From positions 201,387-265,386 of the forward strand of contig CAYNTK010000004.1 in assembly GCA_964400285.1 (NCBI GenBank): a stretch of 64,000 nucleotides of DNA. The letters run 5' to 3'. Origin of the DNA: FEN-1279 sp964400285 (GTDB lineage Bacteria; Bacteroidota; Ignavibacteria; Tepidaquicellales; Tepidaquicellaceae). The notes beneath the pieces were generated by a model. The model was given only the letters and a program-made list of their open reading frames with translations. It made no database searches and was not told the DNA's origin. The translations under genes were made by a program, and so were the position numbers. Positions 35,722 to 44,763 of the stretch are shown one piece after another. The first letter of the stretch is position 1. Every line of letters begins with the position of its first letter.

Positions 35722-38139
35722 TTATTTTATATATTTCACTCTTATTTTATGAACAGTAAATAAAAGCAAAGAACTTATTAGACTTACACTTATTATTATC
35801 CCCCAATGCTCTGGATTTATTTGCTCTATTTCATAAAATATTTTTAATAAATATATAAACATTAAAGGAATTTTCGTCGTCGCAAGAAATATATAAATTG
35901 CAATTAACAAAATGCCATATAAAAAATAAATTATATTTTTTTCTCTTGTCTCTAATGCTACAATAATAAAGTTCATAACGGATATAAATATTATTATTGT
36001 TACCATAACCATATCTAATTCCGAATTTTTTGAATTATGGTCTCGTGATGCAATATAATAGCCAATATATCCTCCTGCAATTATAAATGCTGACGAAATG
36101 CTTACGAATGAAAAAGTATCTGTCATAAAGTTTAAACATTTACCTACATTCTTGTTTCTCATAGTTATAATTAAAGCAGGTAATCCAATTGCAAATACAT
36201 TTAATAGTGATACTCTTCTTGGAGTTAATGGAAAATCGAGCATAAATATTAATGATAGAAGACTTAAATATATTACAAGAAAATTTTTTGTTAAAAAAAG
36301 TTTTGCAACCGAATTTACAGTATTAACGATTTTATTCCCTTCATCAAAAATCTCAGGTAATAGTGAAAATTTATTTTTAAGTAATATTATATCGGCAACC
36401 TCTTTTGTTATAGCACTGCCTTCTTCCATCGCAATCCCCATATCCGATTTTTTTATCGCTGGTAAATCATTTACACCATCTCCTATCATTGCTGTATATA
36501 TTTTTTCCTTCTTAAGGGTTGTTATAATCTTAAGCTTATGTTCTGGCTTTAATCTTGCAAACACCTGTTTAGTCATCACAATTTCTTTAAACTCTTCTTC
36601 CGATAACTCTTCAAGTTCATTTCCAGATACTATCTGCTCTATTGATGTTTGCCATCCAATCTCATTTAAAATAGCCATTATAGCTTCTCCAGAGTCTCCC
36701 GAAAGAATCTTAAATCCTATTCCGTTTTTATTAAATAAATCCAATGCTTCATATACATCTTTCCTTATAGTATCTGTTATTGATGTTATACATATTGGCT
36801 CAATATCTAATGCATTAAGTTTGCTTTGTGCTTCCTTAACTGAGCTTATATTCTTAACTTTCCCGAAAAGTAAATTCCTATATATTTTTAGTCCTTTGTT
36901 ATTGTATTCTTCAAATGCTTTTTCTTTATATTCATCTTTTAATTTTTCGGTCAATATATCAAATGCACCAAGTATATAAAAATCGGATGTTTCTTTTATC
37001 TTTAATTTCAGTATGCTTAATTTATTTGTTGAATTAAAAGGTAATTCTTCCAAGCTTTCTGCTTTCTTATAATGCTCGAATTGATCAAGTGCCATAATAG
37101 TTGCATTTTTATCGCTTGAATTATGTGAATACGTTCCAAGTAATAGTTTAATTTCCTCATCGGGAATATTATTTAAACTTGTGAAAGAATGTATTTTTAG
37201 TTTATTTTCTGTCAGTGTTCCTGTCTTATCCATACATACTACGTTAACATTCGAAAATGATTCTATTGCATTAAGCTTTTGAACTATAGCCCCAATTTTA
37301 CTGATGCGATATATCCCTACTGCAAATGTAACGGATGTCATTAATACTAAACCCTGTGGAACAAGAGAAATTAGTATCGTAGCAATTTTTCTTATAAAAT
37401 CGATAAATTCGATGTTATGTTTCGTATTCCATACAATTATTTCCGCTAATGTCAATATTAATGCAAAACCAAATAATATTTTTAAAATCAAATTTATCTT
37501 TCTTTGTAATGGTGATAAGGTAAGATTCATCTTCTTTGCTAAAGTGGTAACCGAATTTGCATAACTTTTATCTCCTACTTTTTCGGCTCTGTATATTCCA
37601 TTCCCTGATACGCAAAAACTTCCAGAGAGTACTTGGTCTCCTATTGATTTTTCGACTGGTATTGACTCTCCCGTTAACAAAGATTCATCTATCTCGAGAA
37701 TTTTCTCTTTTACTACAACACCGTCAACTACTATTTGGTCTCCTCTATTTACTATTATTAAGTCATCTACAACTATATCGGATACATCTATATGAAATGT
37801 ATGACCTCCTCTTATTACATTTATCCTTTTCTTCAAAAGTAGATTTACCTTATCAAGTGCTTTTTTTGCTTTAATCTCTTGATATACAGCAATAAATGTA
37901 TTCGTAAATGCTATTATTAAAATTCCAATCGAATCTAATAATAATCTCTCATCATTATTTCTGAAATAAAAAAATAATACAAATGCAATGATGCCAAATA
38001 TAATATAGTTGAATAGTGAAAAGATATTGCTGACAAAAATCTCATTTATCGTTTTTGTCTTTGGCTTTGATGAGTGATTACTTAATCCTTTATCGAGCCT
38101 TTCTTTTACTTCTTCCGATGTTAGTCCTGTTAACTCCAA
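35722..38139 (-). CDS. CtpE-like P-type cation ATPase
   Basis: An 805-residue P-type ATPase pumping cations across the inner membrane. Seen: the actuator TGES (157-160), phosphorylation motif CMDKTGTLT with Asp304, GDGVNDLPAIKKSDMGIAM in the hinge, and membrane helices at about 40-60, 70-85, 215-240, 255-275 and six C-terminal segments. Helix M4 reads LVPQGLVLMTSVTFAVG, and the N-terminus LTGLTSEEVKERL, both close to the mycobacterial CtpE group, for which Ca2+ uptake has been reported. No heavy-metal CPC motif or N-terminal metal-binding domain is present, so a Cu/Zn/Cd exporter is unlikely. The ion specificity is inference only. Confidence 0.88.
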   Translation of the reverse strand: MELTGLTSEEVKERLDKGLSNHSSKPKTKTINEIFVSNIFSLFNYIIFGIIAFVLFFYFRNNDERLLLDSIGILIIAFTNTFIAVYQEIKAKKALDKVNLLLKKRINVIRGGHTFHIDVSDIVVDDLIIVNRGDQIVVDGVVVKEKILEIDESLLTGESIPVEKSIGDQVLSGSFCVSGNGIYRAEKVGDKSYANSVTTLAKKMNLTLSPLQRKINLILKILFGFALILTLAEIIVWNTKHNIEFIDFIRKIATILISLVPQGLVLMTSVTFAVGIYRISKIGAIVQKLNAIESFSNVNVVCMDKTGTLTENKLKIHSFTSLNNIPDEEIKLLLGTYSHNSSDKNATIMALDQFEHYKKAESLEELPFNSTNKLSILKLKIKETSDFYILGAFDILTEKLKDEYKEKAFEEYNNKGLKIYRNLLFGKVKNISSVKEAQSKLNALDIEPICITSITDTIRKDVYEALDLFNKNGIGFKILSGDSGEAIMAILNEIGWQTSIEQIVSGNELEELSEEEFKEIVMTKQVFARLKPEHKLKIITTLKKEKIYTAMIGDGVNDLPAIKKSDMGIAMEEGSAITKEVADIILLKNKFSLLPEIFDEGNKIVNTVNSVAKLFLTKNFLVIYLSLLSLIFMLDFPLTPRRVSLLNVFAIGLPALIITMRNKNVGKCLNFMTDTFSFVSISSAFIIAGGYIGYYIASRDHNSKNSELDMVMVTIIIFISVMNFIIVALETREKNIIYFLYGILLIAIYIFLATTKIPLMFIYLLKIFYEIEQINPEHWGIIISVSLISSLLLFTVHKIRVKYIK

Positions 38140-38145
38140 TGCTTC

Positions 38146-39756
38146 TTATAATATGCTACTTGCTTTTACAAACTCTCTGAATAGAGGTTGTGGGTTTATT
38201 AATCTCGATTTAAACTCTGGATGAAACTGGCTCGCAATAAAAAACGGATGATTCTTTTGTGGTATTTCAATTATTTCTACTAATGAACCATCGGGTGATA
38301 AACCTGAAAGTACCAATCCGTTTTCCTTTAATATTTTTCTGAAATTGTTATTTACCTCGTATCTATGTCTGTGTCTTTCATTGATGAACTCTTTTCTATA
38401 ACACTTATATGCTAACGTGTTTTTTTCTATAATACATGGATATGAACCAAGTCTCATTGATGCTCCTTTTAAAACTACCGATTTTTGATATTCCATTATA
38501 TCTATTACATTATATCTTGTGTTTTTAAACTCAGTCGAATTTGCATTCTTTAATCCGCAAACATTCCGTGCAAATTCTATTACTGCACACTGTAGTCCGA
38601 GGCATATACCAAGAAAAGGAATTTTATTTTCTCTTACATATTTAATTGTCATAACTTTCCCTTCAATCCCACGCTCTCCAAATCCCGGACATACTAATAA
38701 TCCTTTTATATCTTTTAAAATTTCCTTTGTTCTCTTTTCGTTTTTTTCTATTTCTTCGGCATCAATCCATTTTAACTTTACATTTACCTCATTATATGCC
38801 CCTGAATGTATAAATGATTCCATTATACTCTTATATGCATCCGGAACAAGATTGTATTTACCGCATATCCCTATAATTACCTCTTGCTTTGGATTTAATA
38901 TTTTGTTTACTGCCTTTTTCCAGTTTGTTAAGTTTGGTCTACTACATTTTAAATTTAATTTCCTAAGAATTATATCGTCAAACTTTTCATTATGCAAATT
39001 GAGAGGAACGCTATAAATAGATTTTGCATCTAATGCCTGCATTACTGAATCAGTTTCAACATTACAGAACAATCCTATCTTCGCTTTCATTTCTTTTGAT
39101 AAAGTCTTTTCGCTTCGGCATAGCAATATATCAGGTTGTATTCCTATTTCGAGTAAAGTCTTTACGGAATGTTGAGTTGGTTTGGTCTTTAATTCTCCCG
39201 CAGCTTTTATAAACGGAACAAGTGTTAAATGAATACACAAAGAATTATTTTTCCCTACTTCATGCATAAACTGCCTCATAGCTTCGAGAAATGGTAATGA
39301 TTCTATATCTCCTACCGTTCCTCCTATTTCTGTAATTATTACATCATACTTATTATCTTTTGCAAGTAGTTTCATTCTCCTTTTTATTTCATCTGTTATA
39401 TGTGGAATTACCTGTACAGTTGCACCAAGATAATCTCCTCTTCTTTCTTTTGTAATAACTTCATTGTAAACCTGCCCTGTTGTTAGATTGTTTGCTTTAG
39501 ACATATTTTCATCGAGAAATCTTTCATAATGTCCAAGGTCAAGGTCTGTCTCTGCTCCATCTTCTGTTACAAATACTTCTCCATGCTGTATTGGAGACAT
39601 TGTCCCTGGGTCAACATTTATATATGGATCGAGCTTTTGTATTGTTACTCTTAAACCTCTCGATTTAAGTAGCAATCCTAAAGAAGCAGATGTAATTCCC
39701 TTTCCTAAAGAAGATACTACACCACCTGTTAAAAAAATGTATTTTGTTTGTTTCAC
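38146..39756 (-). CDS. pyrG: CTP synthase
   Basis: PyrG makes CTP from UTP, ATP and glutamine in the cytoplasm. The 536-residue protein has the synthetase start IFLTGGVVSSLGKGITSASL, QKLDPYINVDPGTMSPIQHG, EVFVTEDGAETDLDLGHYER, ITEIGGTVGDIESLPFLEA, and the C-terminal class I glutaminase with nucleophile Cys in FLGICLGLQ and FHPEF. Full length and intact. It stands near kdsB, whose enzyme consumes CTP, with a GNAT gene between them. It is separated from the P-type ATPase gene by 6 bases. Confidence 0.97.
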   Translation of the reverse strand: MKQTKYIFLTGGVVSSLGKGITSASLGLLLKSRGLRVTIQKLDPYINVDPGTMSPIQHGEVFVTEDGAETDLDLGHYERFLDENMSKANNLTTGQVYNEVITKERRGDYLGATVQVIPHITDEIKRRMKLLAKDNKYDVIITEIGGTVGDIESLPFLEAMRQFMHEVGKNNSLCIHLTLVPFIKAAGELKTKPTQHSVKTLLEIGIQPDILLCRSEKTLSKEMKAKIGLFCNVETDSVMQALDAKSIYSVPLNLHNEKFDDIILRKLNLKCSRPNLTNWKKAVNKILNPKQEVIIGICGKYNLVPDAYKSIMESFIHSGAYNEVNVKLKWIDAEEIEKNEKRTKEILKDIKGLLVCPGFGERGIEGKVMTIKYVRENKIPFLGICLGLQCAVIEFARNVCGLKNANSTEFKNTRYNVIDIMEYQKSVVLKGASMRLGSYPCIIEKNTLAYKCYRKEFINERHRHRYEVNNNFRKILKENGLVLSGLSPDGSLVEIIEIPQKNHPFFIASQFHPEFKSRLINPQPLFREFVKASSIL

Positions 39757-39779
39757 TTTTTGAAATTGTTTAATTTAAA

Positions 39780-40271
39780 TTATTTTATCTTTGCATATAA
39801 TTTTGAATTATAAAACTTATTACCTTTCTTATGACTTTTTCTAAGATAACCCTCATATTCATAACCGCATTTCTCCAGAACTTTTTCTGAAGCAGTATTA
39901 CCATCGAATACGTATGCTTGTATTCTATCTATTTTCAAATCGTTTAATGCTAAATTTGTTATAGTTCTCAGTGCTTCTGTTGCATAACCCTTTCCCCAGT
40001 GCTTTTCTGTTATCCAGTATCCCACATCAAAACAGTGTTCCATTTTTTTGTGTAATCCTATCCCTCCTATAAATTCTTCATCTACTTCTATTGCAAATAA
40101 ATAATTATCTTTTTCCTTTTCGCTTTCTTTACAAAATTTTAACCACTTCCTTGCTTCTTCCTCTGTATAAGGTTCAACCTGCAAAAATAGCCATTTCGTA
40201 ATCCTTTTATTATTTAAATTCTCGAGTAATCCATTTATATGCTTCTCGGAATATTTTACAAGCTTAAGCAT
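39780..40271 (-). CDS. RimJ/RimL-type GNAT N-acetyltransferase
   Basis: A 163-residue GNAT protein: NLNNKRITKWLF at the N-terminus, GGIGLHKKM, and the acetyl-CoA loop YWITEKHWGKGYATEALRT, then AYVFDGNTASEKVLEKCGYEYEG, which is the usual C-terminal half of the RimJ/RimL group. Its substrate could be a protein N-terminus, an amino sugar or a small metabolite. It lies one base after kdsB and 23 bases before pyrG, so it is transcribed with them. Function beyond acetyl transfer cannot be assigned. Confidence 0.85.
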   Translation of the reverse strand: MLKLVKYSEKHINGLLENLNNKRITKWLFLQVEPYTEEEARKWLKFCKESEKEKDNYLFAIEVDEEFIGGIGLHKKMEHCFDVGYWITEKHWGKGYATEALRTITNLALNDLKIDRIQAYVFDGNTASEKVLEKCGYEYEGYLRKSHKKGNKFYNSKLYAKIK

Positions 40272-40272
40272 T

Positions 40273-40992
40273 TTATTTAATATACTTTGCGTAATCCTCT
40301 TTTGTATCTATCGAATGTGAATCTTTTTTTGTTAAAACAACTTTTATCCTTTCCCCGTTTTCGAGAATTCTTAGCTGTTCCAGTTTTTCTGCTTCCTCTA
40401 ATTTTGTTTGTAACATTTTTTCATACTTTTTCAAAAACTCGACTTTGTAAACATACAAACCGATATGCTTATAATAAATGACTTTCGCATTGTCCCGATT
40501 ATATGGTATTATTGAACGAGAAAAATATAGTGCATATCCATTCTTATCGAAAACAACTTTTACCTTGTTCGAGTCTTTTACTTCATCTCTATCCTTAATC
40601 TCTATTGCTAATGTTGAAATACTGACTTCTTTATCTTCTATTAATGCCTCAACTGCTTTATCTATATTTTTATAGTCTATAAATGGTTCATCGCCTTGTA
40701 TATTTACTATTATATCCGCTCTAATTTCCTTTATCACTTCGCAAATTCTATCCGTTCCCGATTTATGTTTTTTTGAAGTCATCATTACATTTCCTCCAAA
40801 TCCAATAACACATTCATATATCCTTTTATCATCTGTAGCAACAATCAATTTATCGAGATATTTAGATTTCGATGCATTTTCATAAACATGTTGTATCATC
40901 GATTTTCCCGAAATTTTAAGCAATGGCTTCCCGGGTAACCTCGAAGAGCTGTATCTTGCTGGTATTATTCCAACTATAATATTTTTATTTAT
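40273..40992 (-). CDS. kdsB: 3-deoxy-manno-octulosonate cytidylyltransferase (no canonical start codon)
   Basis: KdsB activates Kdo with CTP for LPS core synthesis. The conserved nucleotide-binding start GIIPARYSSSRLPGKPLLKI is encoded upstream of a TTG at 40923, the first standard start codon in frame, so initiation must be earlier. Back to an in-frame TAG there is no ATG, GTG or TTG. I annotate from ATA (40990-40992), giving MNKNIIVGIIPARY, a natural KdsB N-terminus; ATT at 40978-40980 is the alternative. Further motifs: ATDDKRIYECV, NIQGDEPFID, YKHIGLYVYK and LEQLRILENGERI. It overlaps the end of plsC by 8 bases. 239 residues, close to the family length. Confidence 0.9.
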   Translation of the reverse strand: MNKNIIVGIIPARYSSSRLPGKPLLKISGKSMIQHVYENASKSKYLDKLIVATDDKRIYECVIGFGGNVMMTSKKHKSGTDRICEVIKEIRADIIVNIQGDEPFIDYKNIDKAVEALIEDKEVSISTLAIEIKDRDEVKDSNKVKVVFDKNGYALYFSRSIIPYNRDNAKVIYYKHIGLYVYKVEFLKKYEKMLQTKLEEAEKLEQLRILENGERIKVVLTKKDSHSIDTKEDYAKYIK

Positions 40993-41677
40993 TCTTTTCG
41001 TATTTCTCCACTATTATTTCTCTGATTTCATTCAAAAAATTTTTATCTTCTTTATACTCAAGTGGTTCTCCAATCATTACCTTTACTTCTCCGCCTTTTA
41101 TCTTATAACTCTTTTTAGGTAAAATTTTATCGGAACCTATCAAAGTTACTGGCACAATTCTTTCTTTCACCTCACTTGCAAGTAAAAATGCACCTCTTTT
41201 GAAATTTCCAATATTTCCATCTTTGCTTCTTGTTCCTTCGGGAAAAATTATAAATGATATTCCTTTATCTCTAATTATTGATGCTGCTTTCTTTATTGCA
41301 TTATATCCACTCCTTGGGTTTTTCCGGTTTACTGCTACATATCCGCCTAAATACACTGCCCATCCGAAAAACGGAACATAAGATATAGATTGCTTATATA
41401 TAAATCGTATGTTATTTGGAATCGAACATACTAATACTGGTATATCGAAATAACTTAAATGATTAGAAACAAAAACATATTTCTCGTTTTCGTCTATTTT
41501 ATCTAAGCCTTCTATCTTTAATCTCACTCCCGCTATTTTTAGCATCACTTTTGAAAATATATTTGATGCTATATGTGAAACCCTACCTTTTGAATTAAAT
41601 GGCAGAAATAAAATTGCAACCGCAGATATTATCGTTCCGCAAATTAATATTAATACTGCTTTAAAAAATGATATCAA
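40985..41677 (-). CDS. plsC: 1-acyl-sn-glycerol-3-phosphate acyltransferase
   Basis: A 230-residue membrane-attached acyltransferase with two hydrophobic N-terminal segments (residues about 3-25), the catalytic H-x4-D motif NHLSYFD (His73, Asp78), the substrate motif FPEGTRS (Glu147) and VPVTLIG. It converts lysophosphatidate to phosphatidate in phospholipid synthesis. It sits 3 bases after the isochorismatase-like gene and overlaps kdsB, linking phospholipid and LPS precursor synthesis in one transcript. Confidence 0.93.
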   Translation of the reverse strand: MISFFKAVLILICGTIISAVAILFLPFNSKGRVSHIASNIFSKVMLKIAGVRLKIEGLDKIDENEKYVFVSNHLSYFDIPVLVCSIPNNIRFIYKQSISYVPFFGWAVYLGGYVAVNRKNPRSGYNAIKKAASIIRDKGISFIIFPEGTRSKDGNIGNFKRGAFLLASEVKERIVPVTLIGSDKILPKKSYKIKGGEVKVMIGEPLEYKEDKNFLNEIREIIVEKYEKNK

Positions 41678-41680
41678 TTT

Positions 41681-42232
41681 TTATTTTACGATTTTCGAAA
41701 TCTCTTTAAATATTTCTGTCCCCGATACTTCGAGTAATTCGAATAAAATTGATTCGTACGTTGATATTATAGCTCCTTCATTTCTCATCCTTTCCACCGC
41801 TATCTTTTTATCGTTTAAATTTCTTGATGATACGCAGTCTTCAATTAATATCGGTTGGAATTTATTTTCCAATAAATCAAGCGTGGTTTGTAAAACGCAA
41901 ACATGCGATTCTATACCGCATAATATCACATTCTTCTTACCGCTATTTTTCAATACATCCATAAAGTCTGGAAAACCACAACAACTAAATGACATTTTCT
42001 CGAGATGTTTAAAATTTCCAAGTGCTTCCTTTATTGGCTCTATTGTTTCCCCCAATCCTTTGGAATATTGAACTGTTACTATTATCTCTATTCCAAGTGC
42101 TTTTAAACCTTTTATTAATTTTACTATGTTAGATGATAATTTTTCATTTTCACTAATAAAAGGAAATAGACGCTGTTGAACATCAACTACAACAGCAATT
42201 GTATCTTCTTTTTTAATTCGCATATTTTTCAT
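41681..42232 (-). CDS. Isochorismatase-family cysteine hydrolase
   Basis: A 183-residue cysteine hydrolase (YcaC/nicotinamidase-like) with the catalytic triad visible: Asp17 in VVVDVQQRL, Lys79 in HLEKMSFSC and Cys112 in CGIESHVCVLQTTLDL. The short length and the absence of the nicotinamidase metal-binding D-x-H motif make it a YcaC-type hydrolase rather than a nicotinamidase. Substrate unknown. First gene of the eight-gene reverse-strand operon; its upstream region is shared with the divergent PIG-L gene. Confidence 0.87.
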   Translation of the reverse strand: MKNMRIKKEDTIAVVVDVQQRLFPFISENEKLSSNIVKLIKGLKALGIEIIVTVQYSKGLGETIEPIKEALGNFKHLEKMSFSCCGFPDFMDVLKNSGKKNVILCGIESHVCVLQTTLDLLENKFQPILIEDCVSSRNLNDKKIAVERMRNEGAIISTYESILFELLEVSGTEIFKEISKIVK

Positions 42233-42505
42233 AAATTTACATAAAATAAAAAATTTAAATCATAAATACTTTGTCAAAATCTTACCCGCTTTATTTCGAT
42301 AACGTTTAAAAAAGTGTGTAAATAAATTTCTTTTTATAATATAAAATTGTAAGCAATCTCGATGTGCTCTTATTATTAATAACCCCGACAAAGTCGGTAG
42401 AAAATTAATACTTCTTAAAAGGTTTTATAATTCTAATATTAAAGACTTTTTATATTTATTTCTTGTTACTAATTTGAAGAGTATTAAATATAATTTAAAT
42501 TAAAA

Positions 42506-43195
42506 ATGTCAAATAAAACCATACTTGCTGTCGGAGCTCATCCCGATGATTTAGAATTCGGTTGCCCGGTAATCGTGAGAAACCTAATCAAAAATGGTTA
42601 TAATGCTTATTATGTTATTATTACTAATGGCGAAAACGGTTTTAAAAAAAATGTAAAATCTCCAAATGAAAGAATATATATTAGAAGAAATGAACAAATT
42701 GAAGCAGCCAATAAAATCGGTGTCAAAAAAGTCTATTTTCTCGGATTTAAAGACGGATTTCTTGAATATTCTGAAACCCTTAGAAAAAAATTAACTCTCC
42801 TGATAAAAGCACTTAAACCGGAAATTGTCTTTTCTTTCGACCCGGCTAATCAAGATTTTACTAGTATAAATTTATTCCATAGAGACCATAGAATCGCAGC
42901 ACTTGCTACGTTTGATGCTGTGTTCGCCGCAAAAAATGAATTCATTTATCCACACAAAAATGGTTTACATAAAGTTGAAAAAATGTATTTCTTTGGTTCG
43001 AATAAACCAAATTATTTCCTCGATATTACTAATGATATTGATTTCAAACTCGATGTTCTCTCTTCATATAAATCCCAATTCCCCGATTTTGAAAACTTTG
43101 CTAAGTTCTTTAAAGAAAACTTAATTCAGCATCACCCTGATTACAAATACTCCGAAGCATTCCGTGTGATAGATATTATCCAAATAAGTTATTAA
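42506..43195 (+). CDS. PIG-L/LmbE-family deacetylase
   Basis: A 229-residue zinc deacetylase: the signature VGAHPDDLEFGC (zinc ligands His, Asp and the catalytic Asp) near the N-terminus and the third ligand in NLFHRDHRIAAL. Family members hydrolyse N-acetylglucosamine conjugates (PIG-L, BshB, MshB). This one could serve bacillithiol synthesis (BshB-like, known in Bacteroidota) or glycan processing; the neighbours do not decide. Monocistronic, divergent from the isochorismatase gene with a 273-base spacer. ATG start. Confidence 0.88.
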   Translation: MSNKTILAVGAHPDDLEFGCPVIVRNLIKNGYNAYYVIITNGENGFKKNVKSPNERIYIRRNEQIEAANKIGVKKVYFLGFKDGFLEYSETLRKKLTLLIKALKPEIVFSFDPANQDFTSINLFHRDHRIAALATFDAVFAAKNEFIYPHKNGLHKVEKMYFFGSNKPNYFLDITNDIDFKLDVLSSYKSQFPDFENFAKFFKENLIQHHPDYKYSEAFRVIDIIQISY

Positions 43196-43488
43196 TTTTT
43201 TTTATGATTTTTTCGTTCCCAAGTTACAGATAAGTTACGATAAGAAATACTAATTCAATAATTATTACCAATAGTTATTTCATTTGTTAATAATTCTCAT
43301 CACATTTATGGAGGAGTGGTTATTAGTTATAATTTTTACATAAATTTATTAATAACTAAATACCTGTTATTATATATATATAATATTATTTTAGATATTG
43401 ACTTTATTTTTAAAAAATTTAGTTTGTATAGTTCAGTTATGGAATATCGATTATCGTTTCGTTGATTTATGATTCAATTATTTTTTGA
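43196..43488. other. AT-rich intergenic region without recognised genes
   Basis: About 290 bases between the PIG-L gene and the YCF48-repeat gene. It has no open frame of note in either direction, several homopolymer and TA-dinucleotide tracts (around 43372-43388) and a short purine-rich segment (GGAGGAG near 43310). No hairpin followed by a T-run was seen after the PIG-L stop. It presumably holds the promoter of the downstream gene, but no element matched a consensus well enough to mark. Confidence 0.4.
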
Positions 43489-44505
43489 ATAAAAATTAAA
43501 TTAAAGCAAAATGAAAAAATTATCATAACACTTATCATTCTTCATCTTTCATTATTCTTTGCAAACGCACAATGGGTTCAACAAAATTCAGGTATATCTA
43601 CAGATTTTCATTCCGTTAAGTTTATAAATAAATATACGGGTTGGGTATGCGGAACAGGAACAATATTAAAAACGACAAATGGAGGCATAAACTGGCTTGC
43701 ACAAAATCATCCGGCTACAGGCAAAACATTAACCAGTTTAAGTATTGTTGATTCTCTTAATTTATACTGTGTTGGGTATTTTGAAACAATCTTAAAAACA
43801 ACAAATAGTGGTATCAATTGGTATATTCCCAATATCCAACCTCATTTTCAGGGATATAATTTTTACAAAATATCAATAATTAATAATCAATATGGATGGA
43901 TAATTGGCGAGAGCAATCCGGTATATAGAACCACAGATTTTGGAGAAAACTGGGATAGTATTGGTTACGTTACAAATGGTTATCAGATTTATTGCGTATA
44001 TTTTTCAAGTCTAAACAATGGATGGTGCGGAGGCGGAGGTGTATATCAGGGCAGATTATTTGAAACAACAAATAGCGGATTCTCGTGGAGTTGGCAACAA
44101 AAGGATTCCATATCCGGTTATGTTGCAGGTTTTTGGCTCTATAATGACAGCATCGGCTGGGCAGTAGGAAGTAACGGAATGATTTTGCATACGACTACCA
44201 GCGGAAACACTTATATAAATAAAATTTCTTCTGTTGTACCGGTAAATTTTTCTTTAAACCAAAACTATCCTAATCCATTTAACAATTCAACAAATATTGA
44301 ATTTGGAATAATAGAGAGGGATTTTTACTCTTTTGAAATTTTTGATGTTTTAGGAAGAAAAGTAGATAGAGTTTTTAACGAAATAAAGAACCCGGGATTT
44401 TATCGAATAAATTTCAACGGAATGAATTTAAATTCAGGAGTATATTTTTACAGATTATTTAATACAAAAGTTAATTTAACAAAGAAATTTATTCTTATTA
44501 AATAA
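43489..44505 (+). CDS. Secreted YCF48/BNR-repeat protein with T9SS sorting domain (disturbed start)
   Basis: One frame is open from 43489 to 44505. It encodes a signal peptide (TLIILHLSLFFANAQ), about five repeats with a TTN-G-(I/F)-(N/S)-W core (TTNGGINW, TTNSGINW, TTDFGENW, TTNSGFSW, TTTSGNTY) spaced 35-60 residues apart, typical of YCF48-like beta-propeller blades, and a C-terminal T9SS domain (NYPNPFNNSTNIEF ... GVYFYRLF ... KKFILIK). It has no ATG/GTG/TTG before the signal peptide. ATG 43511 followed by six A's is one base out of frame; a seventh A would give MKKIIITLIIL, a canonical start. Indel, slippage or AUA 43489 are the options. The protein should be exported and displayed or released; partner unknown. 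Confidence 0.75.
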   Translation: MKIKLKQNEKIIITLIILHLSLFFANAQWVQQNSGISTDFHSVKFINKYTGWVCGTGTILKTTNGGINWLAQNHPATGKTLTSLSIVDSLNLYCVGYFETILKTTNSGINWYIPNIQPHFQGYNFYKISIINNQYGWIIGESNPVYRTTDFGENWDSIGYVTNGYQIYCVYFSSLNNGWCGGGGVYQGRLFETTNSGFSWSWQQKDSISGYVAGFWLYNDSIGWAVGSNGMILHTTTSGNTYINKISSVVPVNFSLNQNYPNPFNNSTNIEFGIIERDFYSFEIFDVLGRKVDRVFNEIKNPGFYRINFNGMNLNSGVYFYRLFNTKVNLTKKFILIK

Positions 44506-44763
44506 TAATTAGAAAGGTTTAAATGGACACTACACCAAAACCATAATTTTTTAAAACAAAAAGGGCATATATCTTTAAAAATAATCACGGCAAACATCTA
44601 ATCAAATTATGTTTTTTATTTATAATATTGTCGCTTCTTAATATATTTAATGCTCGATACCCCGATATTCATTTTTCAATTTTATTCTTAAATTAATTTT
44701 ACTAATTTTATTTTTAATATGATTTTTTATGAATCATAAAAGTATTAATATTATCCTATTCTT

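Noticed and set aside
40921..40923. TTG 40923 as the kdsB start
   Set aside because: The conserved GIIPARY...RLPGKP nucleotide-binding segment is upstream in the same frame and is essential in this family.
42385..42397. CCGAC-AAA-GTCGG hairpin as a terminator or small RNA
   Set aside because: Only a 5-bp stem, no T-run, and no further conserved structure around it.
43489..44505. YCF48 repeats as evidence of photosystem II assembly
   Set aside because: The same propeller repeats are widespread in secreted Bacteroidota proteins; the signal peptide and T9SS tail point to a surface protein.
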